From positions 340,236,502 through 340,300,501 of the forward strand of contig NC_081414.1 in NCBI RefSeq assembly GCF_030272615.1: 64,000 bases of DNA, in the 5' to 3' direction. Under the pieces are notes generated by a model. That model saw only the letters and a program-made list of their open reading frames with translations. It did no database searches and was not told the origin of the DNA. Of the stretch, positions 10,395-22,690 are shown piece after piece. Source of the DNA: Cryptomeria japonica (Eukaryota > Streptophyta > Pinopsida > Cupressales > Cupressaceae). The position numbers and the translations under genes were made by a program. Each line of letters starts with the position of its first letter. Position 1 is the stretch's first letter.

Positions 10395-11574
10395 TGTAAA
10401 GCGGAAAATCACGAGCGAACCCTAAGTGTCCCCCCCACCACTCCGAGGAGAGGGGAAGGAGGTCACTAGGGTTGACGGTTTTCACTTAGGGGAGACTTTA
10501 CATTCAAAAGAGGGGTTGAAACCCACAAGATCCAATCCCACACAATGCAAGATTGGATTCTAAATGAGTTTCAAGGGTTAAGACAACAAGGCTACCCTCT
10601 TTTGTAAAGAATGTAGATAGAAAGATTGAACTAGGAATGCATGTAAAGTAAGAAAGATTCGCTTATAAACAGAGATAGGGATATGGGATGAAGCTGCGGA
10701 CCTGGAATTAGCAGTAAAATGTGGAGACGACACTGTCTTGCAAATTTGAGCAAAAGTTGATGGGACGATGGCACCCCGCGTGCACACGGTCCTCCAAAAA
10801 ATCCGCGAAACGAAGGGGGATCTATTCATCTTTGCACAAGGATTCCAGATCTTCAATTACAGCCGCGTACCTGCAACCTACACACATAAAAGAGAGGACG
10901 ATTGGGGGGTTAGGGATTAGGGGTTTGCCCTTAGGTCAAACCCCCGTTTTGGAATTAACCAAGAAATGAGAATGCTGTAAATGTAAATAATTGTAATGTA
11001 AACAAGTACTGATACCTTGTTGTAAGAATGTTTGTATTCTTACATGCGAAGGTGTAGATGTTGTTGTATGTTGTATGTTGTATGTGATCTCCTCTTCAAT
11101 GGTTGAATCCTTGTCTTGAATGTAACACTTAGCCTTGAATGGAGACTTAGAATGATCAATTGCTTGAAGGAATGCTTGAATGCTTGAATGTTTGAATGTC
11201 GCTTCCGCCTTTTTTCCATCTACCAAAATGGGAGAGGAAATGTAGTTTATATACTTGTCAATTAGGGTTAAAAGACTGATTTTTCCGACCTTAGGCTGAC
11301 CTAGGAAGATTATTTTCCAATTTGCAAACTTAAAGACCCGAAGCCCCATAAGAGACCGGGCCCAAAATAGGGCCAGGGACCAGGGCGCTGGGCGCCATGG
11401 TCCCACCTCCCGGGACAACAGGGTGCAAGGAGGATCAGGCCAGGGTGCAGAAAAATGCAGTTTTTGATGCCATGAACAAGTTTTGGGATCTCCATTCAGG
11501 TTCAGTGTTGCATTTCCATCGTGAAGACCCAAATGCAGTTGAAATTGCAAGTGTCGCAATTTTAGGATATTACA
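10395..11574 (-). repeat. N1 5-prime LTR
   Basis: 1180 bp, starting TGTAAAGCGG and ending ATATTACA on the plus strand. It keeps the TATA box (11246-11253) and the GC hairpin with core GGGACCAGGGCGCTGGGCGC (from about 11375). It has one TTGTATG unit fewer and fewer TTGAATGC-type units than the left LTR. The five bases following it are the target duplication. Confidence 0.92.
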
Positions 11575-12267
11575 CTAGCTACCCATGCCAACTCATTATT
11601 TTATGTTTTCACTTGATTATAAAACTTTTGATGAGTTACTTGGTGACCACTTTGGGTCCCAACCCCTAATGAAAGCCACTCCCCCTTGACTTGCACCTAG
11701 GAAACCAAAATTCAACACAAGGTCTACGACACCCAAAAGAAACCAAGAGTCTAGACCCCTCTATCATAGAAAGGTTGAATGACTTACTAGAACAAGCTTA
11801 CAGACAAGGAGGTTCCATGCAAAAAGGAAGTATTTACAAGCTTAAAAGTCTAGCAGGATTCTTATCACAATGCATAAAAGAAGAAGAGTGACCAAGCACA
11901 CATAGGAATCTCTAACAATGTCCTAGCCTTTGGAACATAATACAAACAACATAACCGTGAACACTACAATGATAGACAAATATCAAGAAATTACTAGGTC
12001 TCATAATGCCAAGCATAAAAGAATCCAATTCATAATATAATATCAAGAGACCAAATTAACTTCTATACATCCATTAGTTTCAAATTTAACATTATTTTTC
12101 AATAATCCAATTTAAACCGTTTTATCTCACTTTATTCCTATAGATTTTCTCAATTATACTAACATCTCATTATGAAATTAATTAAGATAACGTAATGCAT
12201 TATTACCGTTTTTGCTATCATAACGGATTAATAGAAGAAATCTAGAATATATATATATATATATCAA
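11575..12267. other. Interval between N1 and T1, no gene seen
   Basis: Starts with the N1 duplication CTAGC and is probably the continuation of whatever N1 entered (F1 LTR or older host DNA). Only short chance ORFs occur. The last part is AT-rich and leads into an (AT)n tract at about 12248-12264. Confidence 0.5.
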
Positions 12268-12345
12268 CAAATAATCATTATCATATCTGTTATTGAAACA
12301 TATAACAGAGAATTAACATAGTACCATAAGATTATAAAAAAAACA
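12268..12345 (+). repeat. D-left: 78-bp repeat outside T1
   Basis: Starts CAAATAATCATTA, contains GTTATTGAAACA and AGAGAATTAACATAGTACCA, and ends in an A-run. A diverged copy in the SAME orientation is at 22691-22768. Both copies are embedded between AT/GT microsatellite tracts. This is odd because the LTR bodies next to them are inverted. Confidence 0.85.
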
Positions 12346-12558
12346 CACACACACACATATACATATATATACATATATTAACATAAATATGTATATATAT
12401 ATACATATACATACATATATATACATATGTATGTATATATGTATGTATATATATGTATATATACACACATATGTATATATATGTGTGTGTGTATATATAT
12501 ACATATATACATATGTATATATATACACATGTATATATGTGTGTGTGTGTATGTATAT

Positions 12559-12601
<43 letters not shown>

Positions 12602-12618
12602 TATACATACATACATAT

Positions 12619-12649
<31 letters not shown>
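12346..12649. repeat. (AT/GT)n compound microsatellite, left
   Basis: About 300 bp of TA, CA and TG dinucleotides with interspersed ATACAT units. It gives rise to long nonsense ORFs of Tyr/Ile/Cys/Val/His that are not genes. A similar but not identical tract lies at 22464-22690 beside the other T1 LTR. Confidence 0.95.
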
Positions 12650-13598
12650 CCTAAAAATGGTCTGAAGATAATTAATTAAATAAGCAATTATTTAATTAAT
12701 CTCCCTCACCAATTTAATTGAATTCACTAAGCAATTTGATTAAATTTCCCTTTTCATCTACTTATTAATAAATCTAAGGATTTATTAAATAGGTTCATTT
12801 CATTTCACCCCTTTAATTAATTAATTCAAATTAATTAATTCCCTCCACCAAAATCATTTCTTCTAAATCTCCTAATTAATTAAAACAAATCATTTATGAG
12901 TTGTTGAGATTAATTAGTCATTTTCCTAATATTTGAATTTCTAAATTCAAATTCTCCTAACTTCTACCACTCCTAAACCTAACTATTCCTAAACTTAACC
13001 CATTCTACCTACCACCTTGTCCCCTTTCATCCAACATCTTCTAGAACCTTTGTGACACTTGTCACTAAGTGTTCCCTTTAATCCAACCCCCTTTGCCAAC
13101 TTCCTCCAATTTAACCATTGATATCTTCAGATCAATCTCAACCGTTGATTCATGCCAACTCACCCCTAGCCTTGGAAAATCCTATAAATAGACCTCATTT
13201 TGGAGCAATAAGGGTCCCAATTTGATTTCATCATTTGCATTGTTATTATAGGCATCTAGCTTATAGTTTATCATTCTTAGCAATGTTATCATGCTCAATT
13301 TAGCTTAAATCTTAGCTTAATCATGCTAGGATAATCAATCATTCATATAGCTTAATCATGCTATTCTTGCTAGATCATGCATTTTCAACACTCAAATCCT
13401 CCATCTAAGTGTAGTCAAGTCACTGGAATTTGCATACTAAGATTTGAGAGCAAAATCCATACTCGCATTTACTAGGAGGCAATAAGTCGATTAGCTATGG
13501 TTTTGTGTTTCATTGATTATATCTTCTAACCATTGCTTATAATGATTTATTGAGTGCATTGTGGTTGCAGGTACAGGTACACTTCACAGAGCACGACA
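12650..13598 (+). repeat. T1 left LTR, inverted orientation
   Basis: The 949-bp body from CCTAAAAATGGTCTG to GAGCACGACA is the reverse complement of 21516-22463. It is followed by TTTT, the same bases that separate LTR and primer site at the right end, and then by RNase H coding sequence. A normal 3-prime LTR here would read on the minus strand; this one reads plus. A TATAAATAG box is at 13183-13191. Confidence 0.9.
13183..13191 (+). promoter_or_regulatory. T1 left LTR TATA box
   Basis: TATAAATAG, followed by a leader-like stretch up to the LTR end about 400 bp downstream. The inverted counterpart is at 21923-21931. Because this LTR is inverted, transcription from it would run antisense into the T1 pol frame. 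Confidence 0.55.
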
Positions 13599-13607
13599 TT
13601 TTAGCAA

Positions 13608-16600
13608 TCAAGAGCTGGGGCATCCTATCAAATCAATACCTGTTACCGATGCTTCATACTCTGCTATATTGTTTGTGCACAGAAAGCTTAGTTTGTATGC
13701 TTTCGGGATTGTATGCCCTTGTGGTGTGATGAAAAGAATTCCTACTCCTGATCCGTGTTGTGTATATGAACCATCAAAGTATAGTTGCCATGTTTTTGTT
13801 GTAACTGTTAAGATATCAACATCAGGAAATTCAATCTGTAGAGGATGATTATCTTGAAGTGGTGTCTCTGCTAGTTGATCTGCGATGACTTGTCCCTTGA
13901 TAGATTTTCTGTCAACATATTTGATATCAAACTCACTTAGAATCATGATCCATTTTGCTAGTAGTCCTGTCAATGTGGCTTTGCTAAGAAAATACTTTAG
14001 AGGATCGATTTTAGCTATCAACTTGATGGAGTGAGATAGTAGATAGTGTCGTAGTTTTTGGGAAGCAAAAACTACTGCCAAGCATGCTTTTTCTGTTGAT
14101 GAATAGTTAACCTCATATCCCACTAGTGTTCTGTTGATGTAATAGATGGCTCATTCTTTTCCTTCATTATCTTCTTGTGCGAGCAAAACTCCTAATGATG
14201 CTTCAGTAGTTGATACATAGAGTAATAATGGTTTTCTTGGAATTGGTGGCATTAGAACAGGTGGTTGCATGAGATACTCCTTGATCTTGTTGAATGCTTC
14301 TTCACATTGATGGTCCCACTTAAAATTAACATGTTTATGCAATAGGTGAGTGAATGGTTGACATTTATCTGCTAATTGAGCCACAAATCTTCTGATTGAC
14401 TGGAGTCTTCCTTGTAGTGATCTTAGTTGACTGATATTCTTGGGAGATGCCATTTCCATGATTGCTTTTACCTTAGCTGGATCTACTTCGATTCCTCTTG
14501 CTGAAACAATGTATCCCAATAGCTTTCTTGAAGTAACACCAAAGGCACATTTCTTAGGGTTTAGCCTTACCTTGTATTGTTCTAACCTATCAAAGATATT
14601 TTCTAGTATCTCTATATGTTCTTCTCTGTTGTATGATTTAGCTAATATGTCATCCACATAATCTTCCATGAATGTATGCATCATGTCATGAAATATAGTT
14701 GTCATAGCTCTTTGATATGTAGCACCTGCGTTCTTTAATCCAAAAGGCATGACGTTCCAGCAGAAAGTACCCCATGGGCATGTAAAAGTTGTCTTTTCTT
14801 GATCTTCAGGTGCTATTTTGATCTGATTGTATCCAGAGAAACCATCCATTAGAGAAAACATGGAGTGTCCAACAGTTAAATCCACAATGATGTCAATGTT
14901 AGGCAAAGGAAAGTCATCCTTTGGACATGCGTTATTAAGATCTCTGAAGTCCGTGCATATTCTGATGCTTTTATCTAGCTTTGAAACAGGAACAATGTTA
15001 GATACCCATTGAGGATATGCTATAGGTCTGATGAATCTGACATCCAGTAATTTCTTTAGTTCTGCTTTGACTAGAAGAGCAATATGCGGATGCATTTTCC
15101 TTAACTTCTGTTTGACTGGTTTATCTCTTGGATTAACATTCAAGTGATGCATAATAAGTTTTGGATCTAACCCTAGCATGCCTGCATATGACCAGGCAAA
15201 ATTGATTTGCCATTGTTTGAAAAATTCTATATACTATTGCATTTCTTTTTCTGATAGAGAAGTCGCTGGATGAAGAATCTTTGGTTGCTCTGTTGTGCCA
15301 ATGTTAACTGCCTCTGTTGGTTCAATCAGAATGGATGACCTTTCTTGATAGTGCTCAGGTAAAGTGTCAAATCTCCCATCTTCCGGTGCCTCAAGGAGGT
15401 TTTCACCATTGGATGCGTCCTTTGTTTTTACTTTTTCTCGATCTAATGTTGCCAATAAATGGTTTTCAGCATTAGACCTGATGTTATTTTCTTTATTTTC
15501 ATTTTTGCGACTAGGAGATTTGGCACCCACTTGACTGAAAGATGCGTTGTTGAAATTCCTGATGAGAGTTGTTACGGGTTCGATTGCATTAAGATATACA
15601 GATATGGCATGGTCATTTGGAAAGGTATCAATGGCGGTATGTCCTTCATTTTCCCAATCAATAAGCTCAGGGTGGATTAGAGGTAAGGGATCTTCAGGTT
15701 GGTATGTTTCAAGGGTTTCAGGGGTCATGATGGAGGTATCAAAGTTTTCACTATGTATGTCGATGTCTAGAATGATACTCTCATTAGAATGATCTCGCGT
15801 AAGCAATTCCTGATTGTCCTTGGTTAAGTCCAAGTTAGCCAAATGTGATTCTAATTCAAGTGAACTAGTTCCTGACGTTTGTCCTGCATACGTGTGAACT
15901 ATATCAACTTCTATATCTCCTTCAAAGCATTTTTCTTCAGCTGATTCTTCAGAGTGATAGGAATCCCATTTCCATTCATTAGAGTCTATATCACTTGCAG
16001 CTTGCAATCTACAGATTTGTTCATATAGCATTTCTTCCGCTTTTCTGGCTATGATTTTCCTTCTTTCATATTCAATCTCCTCAGGACTGAGATTGAGTTT
16101 TGTCAAATTTTCTATGAGCTCTCCTGAAGTAATATTAGCTTCATGTTTGTTTTGATTGAGATTTAAGGCTTCTTGAGAGATGTTTTTAGTTTGTTTCTCT
16201 TGCTGATTTGAAACTTGCTTCTTTTTCCATTTCAAGTTTGTTTGTTCTTGCTGCTTAGCCAATTTTGCTTCCTTTTCAATTGCAAGTTGTTCTTGTCTGT
16301 TTTTATTTTCCTCTTGTTGTGGACTAAAAGATGTGATTTCTGCTAGATTGACTTGTCCATACCCTAATCCTATTTTGTTAGTTTTTTGCTGAGTATGAGG
16401 CTCAATAGGTTCTGAGATACCTTCTTTTCTTTTTCCTATAGGTCCTATTGTAGTGTATCCCATCTTTTGAAGAATGTTGAATCCTTTTCCATATTTTTCT
16501 GTAGGAATTCTAACATTGTTGACCTTTTGTTGAACTTCTTCATCCTTGTATAGCCATTGTAGTACATCCTTGTCTTCTGTCTCCTCTGATAAGGTTCCAG

Positions 16601-19354
16601 CACTAATAAATGCTCCATCAAATATCGGAAGATGTTTCATAGTTGATTGTTGTTTAGAGCTTGATGGTTTTCCAAAGGATTTAGGAGAAAGTGGTAATTG
16701 TGCTATTGAGTATTCCCCATTCCCTCGATCTCTTAACTGCATTTGTTTTTCCATACTTGATAGAATAGAGGCAAATGATTTTTCCTTGGATTGTATGTGT
16801 GAAGATGTTGCTTCCCTGTTATGAGGAACAATTACTTCCTGAGCCATTTTTAGATTACTACAATATTGGAATGGATTTGCATCTACAGAGATTGTGATTT
16901 CTTGTCCTTTGTAGGGAAATTTTACACATTGATGATAGGTTGATGGGACAGCTTGCAAGTCATGTATCCATGGTCTCCCTAGGAGCACATTATATGATAG
17001 GTCCAAGTCTAGAACTTGGCATGCTGTGTCTTTTTGTAGAGGTCCCACTTTGATTGGTAGTATCACAATTCCCTTGGAGGAACGTTCTTCTTCATCATAG
17101 GCTTTTATAGTGATCCTTTTCCGGACATCAACTGCATCTTTTGAATATCCCAAAGAACGAACAAGACTCAATGAGAAAATATTTAGGCCAACTCCACCAT
17201 CTATTAGAACATGCCTGACTCGTGTTTTGTGAATAAGGACTTCAATATGTAAAGGAGAATTGTGAGGGTGTTGTAAGGACATGTCATCTTTGTCAGTGAA
17301 TGATAAGCAATGAGGGGTTGTGAGGTGTCCCACCATGGTTTGGAATTGATCAATATCAAGATATTTGGATACGGTTGTATCTACTAATGCTCGTTCAAGA
17401 ATCTCCTTGTGTGCAGGTGAAAGTTTTAAAAGTTCCAAAATTGATATCTGGGCAGGTGTTTTCTGCAATTGTTCCACTAGATTGTATTGTTTTGTTGTAG
17501 TGGATGATGTGTTTGTTGTAGGACCCAGCAAAACAACTTTGGCTTTGCTTCTTGTGATAACTTGAGTATGTTCTTGATTTTGTTTTTCTTTAACTACAAT
17601 CACATTCACCACATTGTCATATGTATGTGTGTAGTTTACATTTGCTTTATCCTTAGCATTGTTTGTTGTTGATGACTCACCTTTCTCATAGTTTGGAAGC
17701 AGAGTTTTAAAGGTGGTATGAGATTCATTCATTGTATGTCCATCCACAGTTATTACACCATTATCAATTAAGTCTTGTATAACATGTTTTAACTTTTGAC
17801 AATTATCTGTGAGATGTCCTTTGTTTCGATGGAAATTGCAATACTGATTATCGTTCCACCATGGTGGTTTGATTTGAGGTTCGTAATTCCTTTCTTCTAG
17901 TAAAGTGATCAATTTGTTTGCGAGAAGTGTCTTTAGTGCTGATCCCAAGGGTTCACCAATGTTTGTGAATTGGCTTCGAAAGAAAGTTTTGATAGTTGCT
18001 CTTTGGTGATTGTTGTTTTGTTGTGCTGCTGCTGAGTGAGTAGATAAATTGAAAACCGGTTGCTTTGGTTTCACATTGTTGTTATCTACTATTCCATCAT
18101 TGACAACATTTCAATTTTTGTTCCAAAACTTTGGCTTGTCATTGTGATTGTTGTTATTGTTGTTGTTAGGAGGATGGACTCCTTCTTTGTATATTTTCAA
18201 CTCACCTTTCTTTATCATAGCTTCCTCCATTCTGATTCCATTATCAACCATTTTTCCAAAGCTTTGATTTCCTTGCATTTTTAAGTAATAACTCATTTGA
18301 TCATTTAAGTTGTTAATGAATATATCCATTTTTTCATACTCTAGCAATGTGCGAGGATACCGTGATGCTAGGCGTCTCCATCATTGTAAGAATGTCATGA
18401 AGGGTTCTCCACTTTTTTGTTTAGTGTTACAAAGGTCTAGCATGGTTACTTCATGTTGTATATTGTAGGAATATTGTGAAATGAACTTATCCACCAACTC
18501 TGAAAATGAGCTTATTCTGGGTGCAAGTTTGGAAAACCACTCCATAGCTAGTCCCATTAAGCTTTTCAGAAATAGTCTCATTAAGTAGGTATCGTCATGT
18601 GCAAACTCCATACTCATGGTACAAAATTCTCTTATATGATCTTGAGGATCAGAGCTTCCATCAAATTTTTCTTATCTCGGAGTTTCAAAACCTATTGGAA
18701 ATGGTATCATGTTTAGATTTCTGTCAAAAGGATAAGGACATATTTCTTGAAGTGAATATCGTCTAACATTTCCTCTTTGCATCTCTTGGATTTGTGTTTG
18801 CATTGCTTGCAGTTGTTGTGTAAGAGTCATGATAGGATTATCAACATGATTTGTTCTTCCATGACCATGATTTTGCATCCTAGGAGGATTGGGATCTCTT
18901 CTTGTTTCATCTCTAGCTCTTCTTGTATCCTCATTGAATTGAACATTATTCAAGATTTCTACTTCATCTCTTCTAGGTATGTCAGTTTCTTCATTGGTCC
19001 TGGTGGTATTGGGAATTGATGTTTCATTCATGCAGAGACCAAAGATGTCCTCATATTGTTCGTTATTATGAGGAGGGTCACTTTTCTTTTGTGTCAATTT
19101 ATTCACATCAAAATCTTGGGGAAGTGTAGCACCAGATTTGGCAGCATTAGAAAGTATTTTTCTTTTTCTTCCTCCAATAATCTTTGCATAAATTTGTCGA
19201 ATTGGGGATCTTTCTTGATGTCTCTGATGTTTTGTTCTATTATTTCTCCTTCGACTTATACATCATTTTCATGTTCCATGGTTATGTTTTTTTCCAATGT
19301 TTCGATTTCTGTCTCTGCGATCTTTCGTCTCTGAGCTCTAGTTAGAATGGGCAT
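13608..19354 (-). pseudogene. T1 gag-protease-RT-RNase H polyprotein (Tat-type Ty3), 3-prime truncated
   Basis: The start is an ATG at 19354. One frame runs from 19106 down to 13608, broken only by stops at 18669-18671, 18378-18380, 18108-18110, 15231-15233 and 14148-14150. A single frameshift near 19150 joins it to the start. Domains in order: gag with capsid motif AMEWFSKLAPR (about 18560); an Asn run (18140-18165); knuckle CNFHRNKGHLTDNC; protease with IDGGVGLN (17213-17221 codes DGG) and LLGRPWIHDLQA; a G-patch-like segment YGKGFNILQKMGY; RT with MPFGLKNAGATYQ and YVDD at 14649-14660; the RT-linked RNase H remnant; and a second RNase H with YFDGSY (13764-13781) and NNIAEYEA. The dual RNase H marks the Tat clade. 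It stops abruptly next to the inverted LTR, with the end of RNase H and all integrase missing. Confidence 0.92.
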
Positions 19355-21494
19355 ACACGTGTGTTATTTTGTTTAGGATTTGATTGTCCAAAAGGTTGTT
19401 TTGGGTAAGTGAACAATTGTCAATTTCAAGGCAATAGAGTGATATGACGCTAAAAGAGGATTCAAATGTTTCAAAGTTTGCAAGTTTTCCGATCTTCTGT
19501 TTAGGAGTGCAATGATGATGATTGATAAGAACCAAGTCCAGTAGGAATGATATATCCTACGATGTGGGATGAGATTATCCTGACCAAACGTTTCAGTTTC
19601 ATGATAAAGGATGATTGATCCTGATGAGAAACTATTTTTGAGTGATCAGTTTACCAAAGAGGGTGATAATGCACTTTGAGATGTTTAGATCTTGAACTTG
19701 TTGGGGGTAAGCACTTGAAAATCTTGAGGTGTATATTTTCTAAAGTCTGATTTTGACGAGTGATAACTTGACCAAGCAAACCAAGTAGACAATTTAAGCA
19801 TAGATTGACAAATAACAGGTGTTTATGCTTACTGCAAATTGATCAGGCAGAAATGAAAAAGCTGAAACCAGGCATGTAAGACACAGCTTTGAACTGATAG
19901 ATGCAGAGTTTCGTACGACATAAAATTCAGCTTAGGACAACAAGAGATACAAAACAAAATGACAGACTAGTGACTTCATGTGAACATCAGTTTTTCGTAT
20001 GACATAGAACCTTGACTCGTACGACAGAAGATCCAGAAATACAACAAAGACTCCTGACTCGCATGATAAAGGATCAAAAATATGACAGAGACTTCTGACT
20101 CGTACGATAGGTATTTGAGCAGTGATACAAATTGTTTGCTTGTTTGAGTTTTGATCATTGAATTTTGATATTTTACTTTGGTTTTCTAGTTTTAAGTGTC
20201 TGATTTTGCAATTTAGGGATGAATACAAAGCAAACACATGATGTGATAAATGACTCCAATCAAGCTAAACCCTAAGGAAGTTGGCTGAGAATGAAAACCT
20301 TTGCTTGCTGACTTAGGTACACACCCAATAGCTAATCAGAATACGACCGCTGAGTCTCACGCAATGGATTCTCAATGCCGTATTATCCGACTCCAAATGC
20401 TAATGGGGGCACGATATGGAAAGTGTCTTGGGGAGAGTTACTATCTCTCTTGCACAAAGATTATCACCCTTTCAGAGGTGAATCAGGTAGCTTCTATTTT
20501 AACCGACACTAGTAAGGGATCTGTTCGGCGCGTCAAGGTATAAACTCAATTAAGAGGTCTCCCAGCCTTGAAAACCAGGGTTTGATATACCCTAAGGTAC
20601 AGAGGAGAGCTATTCCTGAGCACTGCCGTTGCTTTGATTTTCATCAAAAACACATTTATTTTATAGTGGGTTAGATTACTTGGTGTTAGCCATTCCCACT
20701 TAGGTCGTTCCCCTCTCACCGGCCTTAATGGCTAAGAGTTAATAACTCCTCGGGAGGGCAGGACTGCTAAAGAGATGCACTAATGAAAGCAAAAAGATGA
20801 GTCTAGCTTTCTAATCACCTAAGAAAGGTGAGAGCATACTCGCCTATCATCAAAGACACATAAGACATGATAGTTCATTTCTTTAAGCCCAAATTGAAAT
20901 GTGCCTAGAAATCTTAAAGAATACACAAAGTTTTTTGTTGAATCCTTAGGCAACCTGCAAAATAGATCCATTAGTAGTCATGATTGTGTTTTGAATTTGT
21001 CTTTGACAAGCGTATCTTTGACAAGCATCCTCCATAAAAGAGTTAGGTTGCAAACATCTCATAAACCAGTCAGGGTTAGTGTTATAAAATCTCAGATTAG
21101 AATTAGAAAACCCTAACTTGCAGTTTATCAAAAATCACACATGCAGAGACTCGTACGACATGATATGAAGCTTAGAATGACAAAATTCACAAGACCATAC
21201 GAAAAATCAGAAATTTCATTTGAAACGTAGTATTTCGTACGACAGAAGATTCTGTGTAGTATGACATAGGAATGAGCTAGCACGAATCAGGAAATACTGA
21301 GGCAAAAATTCATACGAAAAGGATTTATACCTCATATGACAAGGAAAATGGGCTCGTATGAGTCAGGATGAGGTGTCATCTGATACTAAAAGGAAGTTCG
21401 TATGAGCCAGAAAGGCAACTCGTATGACAATCTGATTCTGATCTAGCATAGATGAAGTTTGAGGAAGCTTGGGAGGTTGAAAATGATGATTTCG
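19355..21494 (-). other. T1 5-prime leader with repeated TCGTAYGACA motif
   Basis: About 2.1 kb between gag start and primer site, with no supported ORF. A decamer of the form TCGTAYGACA and near variants recurs about a dozen times from 19911 to 21429, for example at 19911, 19995, 20017, 20100, 21151, 21235, 21354, 21398 and 21420. The middle part (20280-20900) lacks the motif and has no recognised RNA gene. Long leaders are usual in the Tat/Ogre clade. Confidence 0.75.
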
Positions 21495-21512
21495 GCCCCA
21501 CGGTGGGCGCCA
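21495..21512 (-). other. T1 primer-binding site
   Basis: The sense sequence TGGCGCCCACCGTGGGGC lies 3 bp from the LTR end CACGACA. It is the kind of primer site seen in Tat/Ogre elements. It fixes 21516-22463 as the true 5-prime LTR. Confidence 0.85.
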
Positions 21513-21515
21513 AAA

Positions 21516-22463
21516 TGTCGTGCTCTGTGAAGTGTACCTATACCTGCAACCATAATGCACTCAATAAATCATTATAAGCAATGGTTAGAAGATATAATCA
21601 ATGAAACACAAAACCATAGCTAATCGACTTATTGCCTCCTAGTAAATGCAAGTATGAATTTTGCTCTCAGATCTTAGTATGCAAATTCCAGTGACTTGAC
21701 TACACTTAGATGGAGGATTTGAATGCTGAAAATGCATGATCTAGCAAGAATAACATGATTAAGCTATATGAATGATTGATTATCCTAGCATGATTAAGCT
21801 AAGATTTAAGCTAAATTGAGCATGATAACATTGCTAAGAATGATAAACTATGAGCTAGATGCCTATAATAACAATGCAAATGATGAAATCAAATTGGGAC
21901 CCTTATTGCTCCAAAATGAGGTCTATTTATAGGATTTTCCAAGGCTAGGGGTGAGTTGGCATGAATCAATGGTTGAGATTGATCTGAAGATATCAATGGT
22001 TAAATTGGAGGAAGTTGGCAAAGGGGGTTGGATTAAGGGGAACACTTAGTGACAAGTGTCACAAAGGTTCTAGAAGATGTTGGATGAAAGGGGACAAGGT
22101 GGTAGGTAGAATGGGTTAAGTTTAGGAATGGTTAGGTTTAGGAGTGGTAGAAGTTAGGAGAATTTGAATTTAGAAATTCAAATATTAGGAAAATGACTAA
22201 TTAATCTCAACAACACATAAATGATTTGTTTTAATTAATTAGGAGATTTAGAAGAAATGATTTTGGTGGAGGGAATTAATTAATTTGAATTAATTAATTA
22301 AAGGGGTGAAATGAAATGAACCTATTTAATAAATCCTTAGATTTATTAATAAGTAGATGAAAAGGGAAATTTAATCAAATTGCTTAGTGAATTCAATTAA
22401 ATTGGGGAGGGAGATTAATTAAATAATTGCTTATTTAATTAATTATCTTCAGACCATTTTTAG
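21516..22463 (-). repeat. T1 5-prime LTR
   Basis: Starts TGTCGTGCTC on the plus strand next to the primer site. The unique body ends at the AGACCATTTTTAGG boundary with the microsatellite. The outer LTR end may lie inside the microsatellite or beyond it; no clean TG/CA terminus with a target duplication was found. TATA box at 21923-21931. Confidence 0.88.
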
Positions 22464-22690
22464 GTATATACAATATATACATATATATATGTATACGTAT
22501 ATATATATGTATATATATACATATACATATATATATATATATATGTATATATATACGTATATGTATATATATACGTATATGTATATATATACATATACAT
22601 ATATACACACACACAGACACACATATATATAGATATGTGTATATATGTGTATATATATATGTATATATAATACACACACATATATAACTA
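22464..22690. repeat. (AT/GT)n compound microsatellite, right
   Basis: TA/CA/TG dinucleotide tract of about 230 bp with TATACG interruptions, next to the outer side of the T1 5-prime LTR. It creates spurious Tyr/Ile ORFs. Confidence 0.95.

Larger units (their letters stand above)
3882..11574 (-). mobile_element. N1: complete gag-protease-only LTR retrotransposon (7.7 kb)
   Basis: The two LTRs are direct copies (3882-5076 and 10395-11574), begin TGTAAAGC and end TTACA, and are flanked by the perfect duplication CTAGC (3877-3881 and 11575-11579). The primer site is at 10374-10391 and the polypurine tract at 5077-5091, so the element reads right to left. The internal region holds one gag plus protease-like ORF (9216 to 5951) and nothing resembling reverse transcriptase, RNase H or integrase. 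N2 has the same layout, so the absence of pol is a family trait and not a local deletion. The element must have moved using proteins from another element. Confidence 0.93.

Noticed and set aside
11691-11891. Small 66-codon frame between N1 and T1 as a host gene
   Set aside because: No domain, no promoter or neighbour support, and within sequence that looks like old repeat.
12313-12679. Several overlapping open frames of up to 107 codons rich in Tyr, Ile, Cys, Val and His
   Set aside because: They are translations of the (AT/GT)n microsatellite in all frames and both strands; the same occurs at 22435-22707.
16546-16824. Plus-strand open frames of 60-90 codons over the T1 polyprotein
   Set aside because: Shadows of the minus-strand frame; no start context, motif or conservation.
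20280-20900. Possible structured RNA gene in the T1 leader
   Set aside because: Even base composition and several short stems drew attention, but there is no tRNA cloverleaf, 5S, snRNA or other known consensus.
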